This document shows, piece by piece, positions 1 to 8,933 of a stretch of DNA of 33,910 bases. The notes under the pieces are model-generated. The model saw nothing but the letters and a program-made list of their open reading frames with translations, searched no databases and was not told where the DNA came from. Source of the stretch: JAXMAR01 sp046350295 (GTDB lineage: Bacteria > Planctomycetota > Planctomycetia > Gemmatales > Gemmataceae); the NCBI GenBank assembly GCA_046350295.1, contig JAXMAR010000065.1, positions 1 through 33,910 of the forward strand. Reading direction: 5' to 3'. A program made the position numbers and the translations under genes. How positions within the stretch are numbered: position 1 is the stretch's first letter; each line of letters starts with the position of its first letter.

Positions 1-483
<483 letters not shown>

Positions 484-601
484 TGGTCGCGTTTCCTTGG
501 TTGGCCGACGAGGTCGGAGCACTGGACACGGGTTTTTAGGCTAATCGGAACAGCGGCAAAAGACAACCGAAGAGCCCGAAAAAAGCTCGCTTGTTCGCTC
601 G

Positions 602-607
602 TATACT
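602..607 (+). promoter_or_regulatory. possible -10 element (TATACT) ahead of the SDR gene
   Basis: TATACT lies 36 nt before the ATG at 644, in the AT-richest part of the divergent spacer 484-643. No good -35 hexamer is seen 16-18 nt upstream, so this is only a candidate. The same hexamer occurs 33 nt before the methyltransferase start at 28504. Confidence 0.22.
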
Positions 608-643
608 GAGCACAATCGCGCCTTCTCCCTAATCGAGGACCCC

Positions 644-1378
644 ATGCCCTCCCTCGCCTCCCAATCCGCCCTCATCACCGGCGGCAACAAAGGCATCGGC
701 AAGGGCATTGCCCGCGCCTTCGCCCGCGAGGGCGCCGACCTCACCCTCGTCGCCCGTGGCCGCGATCTGCTCGATCAAACCGCCGCCGACCTCGAGCGCG
801 AGTTCGGCGTTCGCGTCCTCGCCTTGACGGCCGACGTCACCGATGAGCGGCAGGTCATGGACGTCTTCGCCCATCACATGGAGAAGTTCGGCCGCCTCGA
901 TATCCTCGTCAACAACGCCGGCGCCTTCGACGCCGGACCCATTGACGAGCTCTCCCTCGCCGCCTGGGAACGCGTCATGGCCGTCAACCTGCGCGGCCCC
1001 TTCCTCTGCACCCGCGAAGCCTTCCGCATCATGAAAAACCGCGGCGTCGGCCGCATCATCAACATCGGCTCCATCTCCGCCCAGCGGGTCCGTCACAGCT
1101 CCGCCCCCTACAGCGCCAGCAAGCACGGCCTCTGGGGCCTCACCCAGGTCACCGCCCTGGAAGGCCGCGACCACGGCATCTCCTGCGGCTGCCTCCACCC
1201 CGGCAACGTCCGCGTCGAGCGCCGCCAGGCCAGCGGCAAGACCGAGGATGAGGAGCCGATGATGACCCCCGACGAGCTGGCCCAGGCCGCCGTCGTGATG
1301 GCGAGCCTGCCGCCGCACGTCAACATGCTCGAAGCGATTGTGTTGCCGGTAGGGCAGCTCTACGTGGGGCGGGGGTAA
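644..1378 (+). CDS. SDR-family NAD(P)-dependent oxidoreductase
   Basis: The 244-residue product has the length and all landmarks of a classical short-chain dehydrogenase. The cofactor loop TGGNKGIG is at residues 12-19, NNAG at 90-93, a candidate catalytic Ser at 133 and YSASK at 146-150 (Tyr146, Lys150, 13 residues after Ser133). The C-terminal substrate loop is short. Classical SDRs reduce or oxidise carbonyl/hydroxyl groups of lipids, sugars or cofactors in the cytoplasm; the best generic description is 3-oxoacyl-ACP-reductase-like. The substrate cannot be read from the sequence. It is followed 119 nt later by zwf on the same strand, without obvious functional linkage. Confidence 0.9.
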   Translation: MPSLASQSALITGGNKGIGKGIARAFAREGADLTLVARGRDLLDQTAADLEREFGVRVLALTADVTDERQVMDVFAHHMEKFGRLDILVNNAGAFDAGPIDELSLAAWERVMAVNLRGPFLCTREAFRIMKNRGVGRIINIGSISAQRVRHSSAPYSASKHGLWGLTQVTALEGRDHGISCGCLHPGNVRVERRQASGKTEDEEPMMTPDELAQAAVVMASLPPHVNMLEAIVLPVGQLYVGRG

Positions 1379-1497
1379 GAGTCAGCGTCGACGCGAACTT
1401 CAACCGCAGCGTGCTTGCGCCCCGAACGCTGGTGTCCCGCGTCGCCCCCTCATAGAACAACCCGGTCGCCGGCCCGATCCCTCTCGCAGGAGCGCTC

Positions 1498-3051
1498 ATG
1501 GCCACCATCATCCCCGCCAAGGAAACGACGCCGTTCCCTCGCGCGTCCCAATCCCTCCATGTCGACCCCGCCACCGTCGTCATCCTCGGCGCCACCGGCG
1601 ACCTCACCTCGCGCAAGCTCGTCCCCGCGCTCTTTCACCTCAACGCCGCCCGCTTCCTCCCCGAGAAGACCGTCATCGTAGGCGTCGGCCGCCGTGACAA
1701 GACCGACCCCTCTTTCCGCGACGAATTGCGCGGCAAGACCAAGGTCAGCGACGACGCCTGGAACGCCTTCGCCGGCCGCGTCTTCTACCACCGGGCCGAC
1801 TTCACCGCCGCCGAAGGCCATCGCGCCCTCAAGAAACATCTGGAGACACTGGAACAGCAGCGCGGCCTGCCCGGCAACCGCCTCTTCTACCTCGCCGTCG
1901 ACCCCGATTACTTCCCCGTCATCGTCAAATGCCTCTCGGAGGCGGGCCTGGTCCACGACGGCGAGCAGAAGCCGTGGTCGCGCATCGTCATCGAGAAGCC
2001 GTTCGGCCACGACCTCGCCAGCGCCACCGCCCTCGACAAAGAGCTGCTTCGTTACCTGCATGAGCAGCAGATCTTCCGCATCGACCACTACCTCGGCAAG
2101 GACACGGTGCAAAACCTCCTCGCCTTCCGCTTCGGTAACGCCATCTTCGAGCCGCTCCTCAATCGCCGCTACGTTGACAACGTGCAGATCACGGTGGCGG
2201 AGACGGTCGGCATGGAGGGCCGCCGCGGCGCCTTCTACGACAAGGCGGGCTCGCTACGCGACGTCGTGCAGAACCACGTCCTTCAGCTGCTCGCTCTCCT
2301 CGCGATGGAGCCCCCCGCCGGTCTCAAGGCGAAGGACCTGCAAGACGAGAAGGTGAAGGTCCTCCGCAGCCTGCAGCCGCTGGTGGGGAAAAAAGTGCTG
2401 GAGGAAACGGTGCGCGGCCAGTACGGCGCCGGCACGATCGACGGCAAGCCCGTACCGGCCTACCGCGACGAGGAGGCGGTCGCGAAGGACTCGGTCACCG
2501 AGCCCTACTGCGCCCTGCGCGTCCACATCGACAACTGGCGGCAGGCCGGCGTCCCCTTCCTCCTCCGCACCGGCAAACGGCTGGCGCATCGCCTTACCGA
2601 GATCGCCGTCGAGTTCAAGCTGCCGCCGCTGAGCCTGTTCCGCACGGTCGAATGCGAAGGCGACGTCTGCGACCTGACCCAGTCGCGCCCCAGCGTCCTG
2701 GTCTTCCGCATCCAGCCGGACGAAGGCATCAGCCTCTCCTTCTCCACCAAGCGCCCCGGCATGAACATGGACCTCCACCCCGTGCTCATGCAGTTCGACT
2801 ACAACAAGTCGTTCACGGAAAAGTTGCCCGAGGCCTACGAGCGCCTTCTTCTTGACGCCATGCGCGGCGACCATTCCCTCTTCATGCGCTCCGACGAGCT
2901 GGAAGCCGCCTGGGAATTCTGCACGCCGATCCTCGAAGCCTGGCGCGCCAACCCGCCCAAAGACTTCCCCAACTACGCCGCCGGCTCCGCCGGCCCGGAG
3001 GAAGCCAACCGTCTGATACGCGGCTGCCAGAGCGGGTGGCGGAAGATCTGA
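1498..3051 (+). CDS. zwf: glucose-6-phosphate 1-dehydrogenase
   Basis: The 517-residue protein oxidises glucose-6-phosphate to 6-phosphogluconolactone with NAD(P)+, the entry step of the oxidative pentose phosphate pathway. The dinucleotide-binding loop GATGDLTSRK is at residues 31-40 and the active-site signature RIDHYLGK is at 194-201, including the catalytic His in the DHY motif. Length is normal for bacterial enzymes (about 480-520). The ATG at 1498 is preceded by AGGAG 6 nt upstream. The gene ends 4 nt before the stop codon of the convergent acyl-CoA dehydrogenase gene, leaving no room for a separate terminator. Confidence 0.97.
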   Translation: MATIIPAKETTPFPRASQSLHVDPATVVILGATGDLTSRKLVPALFHLNAARFLPEKTVIVGVGRRDKTDPSFRDELRGKTKVSDDAWNAFAGRVFYHRADFTAAEGHRALKKHLETLEQQRGLPGNRLFYLAVDPDYFPVIVKCLSEAGLVHDGEQKPWSRIVIEKPFGHDLASATALDKELLRYLHEQQIFRIDHYLGKDTVQNLLAFRFGNAIFEPLLNRRYVDNVQITVAETVGMEGRRGAFYDKAGSLRDVVQNHVLQLLALLAMEPPAGLKAKDLQDEKVKVLRSLQPLVGKKVLEETVRGQYGAGTIDGKPVPAYRDEEAVAKDSVTEPYCALRVHIDNWRQAGVPFLLRTGKRLAHRLTEIAVEFKLPPLSLFRTVECEGDVCDLTQSRPSVLVFRIQPDEGISLSFSTKRPGMNMDLHPVLMQFDYNKSFTEKLPEAYERLLLDAMRGDHSLFMRSDELEAAWEFCTPILEAWRANPPKDFPNYAAGSAGPEEANRLIRGCQSGWRKI

Positions 3052-3055
3052 GCCT

Positions 3056-4174
3056 TCACTCCAGAACGAAGGGCGCCCCGCCCAGATACCCGTCAAGCGC
3101 CCCAACGGTCGAAAGCCGCGACGGCGGGTGCAGCGCCAGCGCGGAAGCCGCAGCGTGCAACAGCGCCACCTCCTCGCCGCCGATGAACGCCAGCCCGCCC
3201 AACAACTCGAAGCTCCGCGCCGTCGCCCGCTCCAGGGCGTTCTGCACGGCATAGCGCACCAGCAGCATGCGGGCCAGCGTGTCGTTCACCTCCGCTCCGG
3301 AATCCATCGCCCGAGCGATCCCCTCGAGCGCCGCCATCGCGCTTTCCAGCTCCAGCGCAACTTGGACCCGCTCGCTCGCGCTGCCCCTCTTCGATGCAAG
3401 GACACGCTCCGCCAGACCGCTCGCGATGCCGAGGTACGTCGCGCTGATGAGCAGCTCGAACCAGAGCAGCCCGACTTGCACCAGCATGCCTTCCGCGTCG
3501 AGATACGTCACCCAGTCCGCGGCGACCGCCACATCGCGCAGGATCACCTCGTCGCTCTCTGCCCCCGCCAGCGCCGGGCTCTTCCAGAACGGCCGCCGCT
3601 CGATTCCCGGCGCATCGGCCGGGATGGTGACGAACGCCAGTTCCCCGCCGTGCGGCCCATCCGCCGGTAGTATGACGCTCGCCGTCAAGAGATGCATCGA
3701 CTTCGACAGGCTGCACGGCTTCTTGCTCCCGGAGATCAGCAAGTCGCCGCCGCGCCGCCGCACGCTCATCGCGCTGGAGAGCATGCCCGCCCCCGACCGC
3801 CCCTCCGCGACCCCCGAGGCGACATACATGCGCTCCGCGGCGATCTGCCCGAGCAGCACCGCCTCGAGCCCCGGCCCGCGCCCCGCCAGGTGAACCAGCC
3901 CGGCCACCGAGAAGTGGTGCATCGTCGTCGCCACCGCCAGCGACGGCGCCCGGCTGCCGATCGCCCGCTGCGCCTGGACCGCCTCCAGCGCGGTGGCGCC
4001 GCTGCCGCCATACGCGGCGGGAATGAGCAGGCCGGGGCCCCCATGCTGCCGGAACGCCGGCAAAGCCGGATTGCCGGGTCGCTCCATATCGGAAAGCGGC
4101 GTGCGGGCCAGGAAGCCGTCGAGGCCGGGCAGGAAACGCTCAAGCGTACGACGTTCATTCTGAAGGAATGCCAT
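3056..4174 (-). CDS. acyl-CoA dehydrogenase family flavoprotein
   Basis: The 372-residue product has the three-part layout of acyl-CoA dehydrogenases. An N-terminal helical domain carries PAAYGGSGATALEAVQAQ (about 52-70), a middle part carries SGSKKPCSLSKS, and a C-terminal helical domain carries SARYLG-type and FELLGGLAFIGG-type helices. The family dehydrogenates acyl thioesters at C2-C3 using FAD; here the substrate is unknown. The start at ATG 4174 is set by a strong AAGGAGG ribosome site 5 nt upstream. Because the preceding membrane gene is frameshifted, an open frame runs in from 5293 without a stop, but the internal ribosome site and family length argue for a separate protein. It is the last gene of the minus-strand lipid-type set. 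Confidence 0.85.
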   Translation of the reverse strand: MAFLQNERRTLERFLPGLDGFLARTPLSDMERPGNPALPAFRQHGGPGLLIPAAYGGSGATALEAVQAQRAIGSRAPSLAVATTMHHFSVAGLVHLAGRGPGLEAVLLGQIAAERMYVASGVAEGRSGAGMLSSAMSVRRRGGDLLISGSKKPCSLSKSMHLLTASVILPADGPHGGELAFVTIPADAPGIERRPFWKSPALAGAESDEVILRDVAVAADWVTYLDAEGMLVQVGLLWFELLISATYLGIASGLAERVLASKRGSASERVQVALELESAMAALEGIARAMDSGAEVNDTLARMLLVRYAVQNALERATARSFELLGGLAFIGGEEVALLHAAASALALHPPSRLSTVGALDGYLGGAPFVLE

Positions 4175-4200
4175 CGCAACCTCCTTGAGACATTGTTGAG

Positions 4201-5293
4201 TCAGCGAGCCGCTCCCTCGTCCAGCGCCCGCGCGACCTCTTTCGAGCGTCGCACCCGCCAGATGCAGCCGTCGACCAGGTAATGGTGCATCGCCACGCCC
4301 CAGCCGAGCCCGAGCAGGACATTTCGCGCCAGGTCGTTTTGCACAAGCGCGACGCCCAGCACGCGCGGCCCATACCAGACCAGTCCCAACAGGATGCCGA
4401 GCAAGAGATAAGGGACCAGCCCGCCGGACGGCTTGCGGCCGTGGCCGCGCTCGTATTGCCAGACGATGCGATGATATTGCAGGTTGTGGAAGACGGTGAG
4501 CGTCGCCGTGATGGTCAGCAGGTTGTCGAGGAACGCGAACACCGCACAGTGAAAAACGAGGACGACGGCGAGAAACAGATGCTTGGGACCCGGCTGAAAC
4601 GGCTCGACCCGGCCCAAAACCATGACGACGATGAGCGACGCCATCGTGACGGCGAAGCCGACATCCAGCAGCCAAAGTAAGCGGGCCGCGCATGTCCGCC
4701 GGGACCAGATCGGGCAAGCCGCTCTCGGCGTACGCCGGCGACAGGGGAAAACGCAAATACGGATAGAGGCAGCCGGTCCAGAGCAAAGCGGTGTCCAGCT
4801 TCGCGCCGCGCCGATCGTGCTCGCCCGCCCGGCGGCGATAAAGGACGAGGAAGCCGTAATGCTGCCGCACCAAGTGCCAGTACGCCCACAGATACGCGAA
4901 GACGAGGAAGGTGCGAAACAGCCAGCCAGCGCGGGCGAGTTGTGAAGGCTCATTCGGCAAGAGGAGATGATCCACAACGGCAGCGCCGGCCCGAGCGCGG
5001 CAGCGACCGCTCCACGCGCCCGGCAGCGCCGCCGGCGAGGCGTCGTCCTTCGCCAGGTAGCTCCGCGCGTACGTGCCCCAGACGTGCGTGCCGTCAAAGA
5101 ACACACCCCAGAAAAGGATGAGCAGCACCACGCCGTTGCCGGCCTGGAAAGACTCGTTATTCAATGTCGGCGCCAGCGCGAAGACGACGAGCAGGAGCAC
5201 GCCAATGATTACGGAGCCTTGAAACCAGACGAGATCCTCGCGCCGCGAGATGATCCAGCGCGGCGAGGCCGGCGATGGAGCGAGCGCGGACAT
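4201..5293 (-). pseudogene. His-rich multi-pass membrane protein, frameshifted near 4680
   Basis: Codons from ATG 5293 encode hydrophobic helices and the motifs FFDGTHVWGTYAR and WHLVRQHYGFLVLYRR as far as about 4690. The matching C-terminal half (LLDVGFAVTMASLIVV, HNLQYHRIVWQYERGH, MHHYLVDGCIWRVRR) lies in another frame from about 4680 to the TGA at 4201. Skipping one base near 4681 restores a single protein of about 363 residues. Four His-containing motifs next to membrane helices resemble the spacing in membrane metal-dependent oxidases or desaturases, but I cannot name a family. The start overlaps the stop of the flavoprotein gene (TGATG), so it belongs to the same operon. The break may be a sequencing error or a true inactivation. 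Confidence 0.65.
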
Positions 5294-6504
5294 CAGCGTG
5301 CTCCCTGTAATTCCGGCCGCGCAGCGACGCGCGCCCAGATCGAGCGCTGGAGCCAGCGCCCCAGCGGCGAGCCCCCCAGCGAGAAGACGCCGCGCCGCAG
5401 CCAGTCGCCGAAGGCGCCCGGCCAGGCGTAAAAGCGGCTCATCCAGTGCGACCAGCGCACCAGCCCGGCGTTCAGCGGCCGGCGCTCTGTCTCGTAGGCG
5501 AGCAACGCACGGTCGAGGTCGACATCGTTGTCGCCCGCTGCCAGGACCGGGCCGGCATGTCGCGCCAGGGCCGCGGCGTCCTCAATCGCCATCGTCATGC
5601 CCTGACCGGCCGTCGGGTTCGTGACGTGCGCCGCGTCCCCGATCAACGCCGCGCCGCGGGCCGTGTAGCGTTCCGCATGCGCGCGCGAGAGTCGATAAAG
5701 ATGGAAACCGGGGAAAGGCCGCCGGCAATCCGTCAACAGCGGCGACCGGCGCCGGATCGCCGCCAGCCGCGCCTCGATCGGCGCCGCCCGGAACAGGTCC
5801 TGCTCGTCCGGCTGCACGAGCACCCCCAGGCCGATCCGCGCGCCGCTCGGATGCGGCACGATGAGAACCCCTCCCTTCGGATGCAGCTCGATCCGCATCG
5901 CGTCTCGATACGCCGCCGGCCTCTCCAACTCGATGACGAAAAAACTGTGATCGTACGGTTTCTTGACGAACGGGACGCCCAACGCCGCGCGGACCAGAGA
6001 CGAGGAGCCATCCGCCCCGACCACCAGCCGCGCTCTCAGGATCGTCTCGCCGCCGCCCTCCCGCGGCGCCGCCACGCCGCGCACCCGTCCGCCTTCTTCA
6101 ATCAACCGCGCCACCGTCGAGCGGTAGCGGATCTCGACGCGGCCCGTCGCCTCAGCCGCCTCGGCCAGCACGCGCTCGATGTCGGCGTGCGGCAACACCA
6201 GATACGGATGCCGCAGCGGCAGCTCGTCGAAGCGCGTCTCGAGCAACAACCCCGCCCGATGATGGAAAACCTGCATCCGCTCGAGCGGCCGCGCTCCCGC
6301 CGCGACGAATCGCTCCAGGGCGCCCCAGGCGGCAAGCTGTGCCGTGACCGCCGGCAACAGACTGTCGCCGCGATTGACCTTCCCCGGCCCCGCTTGCCGC
6401 TCGACGACGAGAACGCGCAACGGCCAGGCGTGCGCCAGTCCCAGCGCGAGGGCCGCGCCTCCCACGCCCGCGCCGACCACGATGACATCGTAATCCAGCG
6501 TCAT
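5293..6504 (-). CDS. FAD-dependent monooxygenase/reductase (UbiH / geranylgeranyl-reductase type)
   Basis: The 403-residue protein has the three FAD motifs of the group A flavin hydroxylase superfamily: GAGVGG at 11-16, the GADGSSSLVR motif at 163-172, and GDAAH at 289-293 followed by NPTAGQGM. Members hydroxylate aromatic rings or quinone precursors, halogenate, or saturate isoprenoid chains. The exact reaction is not evident. The start ATG at 6504 shares one base with the stop of the lipid-kinase gene (TGATG) and its own stop shares one base with the next ATG at 5293, which suggests translational coupling. The context of acyl-modifying genes suggests a lipid substrate, by inference only. 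Confidence 0.88.
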   Translation of the reverse strand: MTLDYDVIVVGAGVGGAALALGLAHAWPLRVLVVERQAGPGKVNRGDSLLPAVTAQLAAWGALERFVAAGARPLERMQVFHHRAGLLLETRFDELPLRHPYLVLPHADIERVLAEAAEATGRVEIRYRSTVARLIEEGGRVRGVAAPREGGGETILRARLVVGADGSSSLVRAALGVPFVKKPYDHSFFVIELERPAAYRDAMRIELHPKGGVLIVPHPSGARIGLGVLVQPDEQDLFRAAPIEARLAAIRRRSPLLTDCRRPFPGFHLYRLSRAHAERYTARGAALIGDAAHVTNPTAGQGMTMAIEDAAALARHAGPVLAAGDNDVDLDRALLAYETERRPLNAGLVRWSHWMSRFYAWPGAFGDWLRRGVFSLGGSPLGRWLQRSIWARVAARPELQGAR

Positions 6505-7460
6505 CAGCGTTCCCCCGCCGCCTGCGCGAGCTCCGGATGCGGCCCTCGCCCGGTCGCTTTCGCTGGTGTCAGAATCCGCACGGCGCCTAGCTCGCAGCTC
6601 AACTTCACCGGCGTCGTCGCCCGCGGCAGCTCGCCGTCCAGCGTCACCGGCAAGGGCTCGGCGCCGTCAATCTTGACCCATAGGCTCTGCGCCAGGATCA
6701 CTTCCCGCATCGCGCGGTGCGTCCCCTTGAGGATGCGCGGAAACTGCGTCAACAGGCGCACGCGGCCGGCCCGGCGGACGATGCACAGGTCGAGCTTGCC
6801 GTCGTCCAGCCGCGCCTCCGGGCTGACCATGAAGCCGCCGCCGTAGCTCCGCGTGTTCGTGACGGCGACGAACATCACCTCCCCCTCGAAGCGGCCACCC
6901 TCCCATTCGACGCTCGCATGCCGCGGCCGGTAGTCCCAGAGCGCCCGCAGCGCCGCATAGATGTTCAACGCCTTGCAGCGTGGCCAGCGCGAGCCGTGAA
7001 TGACGCGCAGGGCAAGCTCGTCGAGGCCGACCGAGGCGACGCAGCAGTAACGCGTGGGCTGCAGCGAGCGACCAGGCCAGGCGGCGCACGCGACATCGAC
7101 CGGACAGGGCCTTCCTGCACAAAGCACGTGAACGGCCCGGGCCAGCGAACCGGGCACGCCCGCGTGCCTGGCAAAATCGTTGCCCGAACCGATCGGCAGA
7201 ATCGCGAGCGGCGCCTCGAGCCCCGGCGCGGCGTTCAGCGCCAGCGCCACCGTGCCGTCGCCCCCCGCGATCGCCACCGCATCCAGTCCAGCCGCATCGC
7301 TCTGGGCGACCAGATCCTGAAAGTGCGCCGCCGATCGGCTCGCCGCCGTCTCCAACTCCAGAACAGGGGCGACGCGGCGCAGCAGCGGCCCCAGCGCCTC
7401 CCACCCGCGCCCGGAGCGGGCGCTGGGGTTGATCAACAATCGAATGCGACGCCGGCTCAC
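6504..7460 (-). CDS. diacylglycerol/sphingosine-kinase-like lipid kinase
   Basis: The 318-residue protein matches the DAGK catalytic fold: an N-terminal NPSARSG at 11-17, the nucleotide-binding GGDGT at 66-70, and GSGNDFAR at 91-98. Later it has the SPEARLDDGKLDL-type motif in the beta-sandwich half and a final LDGE motif. The family phosphorylates the hydroxyl of diacylglycerol, long-chain bases or related lipids with ATP at the inner face of the membrane. YegS/DgkB/LCB5-type relatives are the closest by layout. It starts 15 nt after the DUF2156 gene and overlaps the flavoprotein gene by one base. The lipid substrate is unknown; neighbours raise the option of an amine- or hydroxyl-bearing long-chain lipid. 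Confidence 0.9.
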   Translation of the reverse strand: MSRRRIRLLINPSARSGRGWEALGPLLRRVAPVLELETAASRSAAHFQDLVAQSDAAGLDAVAIAGGDGTVALALNAAPGLEAPLAILPIGSGNDFARHAGVPGSLARAVHVLCAGRPCPVDVACAAWPGRSLQPTRYCCVASVGLDELALRVIHGSRWPRCKALNIYAALRALWDYRPRHASVEWEGGRFEGEVMFVAVTNTRSYGGGFMVSPEARLDDGKLDLCIVRRAGRVRLLTQFPRILKGTHRAMREVILAQSLWVKIDGAEPLPVTLDGELPRATTPVKLSCELGAVRILTPAKATGRGPHPELAQAAGER

Positions 7461-7475
7461 GGCTGCGCCTCCGCA

Positions 7476-8468
7476 TCAAAGCGAGCGGGTCAGCAACAAC
7501 AGGTCCCAGGCGGCCCGCACGGACAACGGCCGGCAGGCGAGGAACTCCGGCTCGATGTAGTCGGGCGCCCACTTCAACTTGTAGGCGACCTGGCTCTGCG
7601 CCGGATAGATGGCCCGGCCATGCCGCCACAGAAAACGCACGATCCACGACAACACGCCGCTGTCTGCCGCCGCGGCCTCCTCTTCCACGGCGAACGGGGT
7701 GAAGCCGAAGTGCAGATACGGCGCGCCTTCTTCGACAAAACGCTCGATGGCGACCGCGTTGCACAACTCCATGGCTCCGACCGGAGCGCCCGGCAGCCGT
7801 CGCGTCAAGTCGTGCAGATGACCAGGCCGACTGCCCCAGACCGGCACATACGTGATCAGGCCCTGCATCTCGTCCGCCGCGTCGACGACCACGAAGATGC
7901 GACGCTCCGTGTTCTCCGGCCCTCCTAGCTCGCCGATCATGAAGTCGAGTTCCTTCTTCCGCTTCGCTTCCAGCCAGGCGTCGCTGACCGCCCGCAGCCG
8001 CATGAATGTGAACTCATCACGCGGCGCCTCGACGCCGACCTCCCGCACACGCAAACCCGCCGCTCGGGCCTGCTTGACTTTCTGCCGCGCCTTCATCCGC
8101 TTCGTTCCCGCCAACGAGAAGCCGGGCAGCCGCACGCCGTAGGTGGCGCCGAACGGGTTGACGTTGAAGCCACGCGAGCGAAACAGGTCCGCCTGTTCGC
8201 CGCGCACCTGCACGAAAACGACGCTGCGGCGCCGTCGGTCCGCCTGGTCGACAAAAGCGTCCAGCAGCGGCCCACGATCCGCCGTCGCGGCATGGACGCC
8301 GCCGAAGCCGATCCAGTGCAGGCCTTGGGCACGATACGCGATGAAGCCGGATACGCCGGGTAGACCGAATCGGCGATTGCGTTCCGACAGCGCTAGATAG
8401 CCCGAGGGATGATCCACGACCAACCGCGGGTCGAGCGCTTGCCGTTGCTCGAACACTGCGACGCTCAT
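7476..8468 (-). CDS. DUF2156 (MprF C-terminal-like) aminoacyl-/acyl-transferase
   Basis: The 330-residue soluble protein resembles the C-terminal GNAT-fold domain of MprF phosphatidylglycerol lysyltransferases. The block LHDLTRRLPGAPVGAMELC and, a little later, YLHFGFTPFA correspond to the MprF regions around RxxPxAPxGVMD and FxLGxAPL. MprF domains move an aminoacyl group from tRNA to a membrane lipid; free-standing relatives also aminoacylate other acceptors. There is no membrane half here. The ATG at 8468 overlaps the stop of the upstream membrane gene by 4 nt (ATGA), which favours this start over the longer frame to 8645. The acceptor is unknown; within this operon a lipid is likely, by inference. 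Confidence 0.82.
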   Translation of the reverse strand: MSVAVFEQRQALDPRLVVDHPSGYLALSERNRRFGLPGVSGFIAYRAQGLHWIGFGGVHAATADRGPLLDAFVDQADRRRRSVVFVQVRGEQADLFRSRGFNVNPFGATYGVRLPGFSLAGTKRMKARQKVKQARAAGLRVREVGVEAPRDEFTFMRLRAVSDAWLEAKRKKELDFMIGELGGPENTERRIFVVVDAADEMQGLITYVPVWGSRPGHLHDLTRRLPGAPVGAMELCNAVAIERFVEEGAPYLHFGFTPFAVEEEAAAADSGVLSWIVRFLWRHGRAIYPAQSQVAYKLKWAPDYIEPEFLACRPLSVRAAWDLLLLTRSL

Positions 8469-8923
8469 GGCGCCCCCCGCGATAACGCCACCGGATTCGC
8501 CTCGATTTCCTTCGCCGCACGACCGCCCGGCTCGAACGGCAAGGACACCGGCTTGTAGGTGTTGCCGAAAAGACCTCGGTCGCCGGAGAGGTGGATCGGC
8601 AGAGCGAGCATCGCCCATTCGAAACCGCCGATGCACAGGGCCCACGCCGCGACAACGACGCCCGCGGTCAGATAGCTGTGCGTCAGGTTGTAGAGGTGGT
8701 GGTAGATCGGCGCGATCGGACCATCGGCCTTCCCGCGGTAAGCGATCGCCCCGGGAATGTAGCCAATCAGGTCGAGCGACACGAACGCGCTGACGAACGG
8801 CAGCCAGCGCACCTCTTCGCGGTGCAGAAAGAGCAGCGTGAGCAGCACGCCGATCAAGGCCAGGTGCTCGGCGCGCACCCAGAGCCAGGTCTCTTTGGTA
8901 TGGAAGCGGTTCGTCGAATCCAT
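8465..8923 (-). CDS. small integral membrane protein, DUF4260-like pattern
   Basis: The 152-residue protein has about four hydrophobic segments. Its pattern SLDLIGYIPG, then YNLTHSYL, then a hydrophobic helix, then LPIHLSGDRGLFGN resembles the order of conserved elements in DUF4260 membrane proteins (PDxxxxGY, YNxxHxY, HxxxDRxxGYG), though I cannot confirm membership. The polar His and Asp residues sit at helix ends and could bind a headgroup or metal. A GAGGAG ribosome site lies just upstream of ATG 8923 and overlaps the stop codon of the aminotransferase-reductase gene 10 nt away; the 3' end overlaps DUF2156 by 4 nt. It is therefore firmly part of this operon. Function unknown. Confidence 0.75.
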   Translation of the reverse strand: MDSTNRFHTKETWLWVRAEHLALIGVLLTLLFLHREEVRWLPFVSAFVSLDLIGYIPGAIAYRGKADGPIAPIYHHLYNLTHSYLTAGVVVAAWALCIGGFEWAMLALPIHLSGDRGLFGNTYKPVSLPFEPGGRAAKEIEANPVALSRGAP

Positions 8924-8933
8924 CGCTCGCTCC

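Noticed and set aside
629..1318. 229-codon open frame opposite the SDR gene
   Set aside because: It mirrors the SDR codons and has Ala/Gly/Val/Asp bias with no motif.
4675..4695. prfB-like +1 programmed frameshift in the membrane protein
   Set aside because: No stop codon or Shine-Dalgarno-like stimulator lies at the shift; error or mutation is simpler.
8469..8645. Longer DUF2156 start at 8645
   Set aside because: The extension overlaps the upstream membrane gene deeply. The ATG at 8468 with a 4-nt ATGA overlap fits the operon style.
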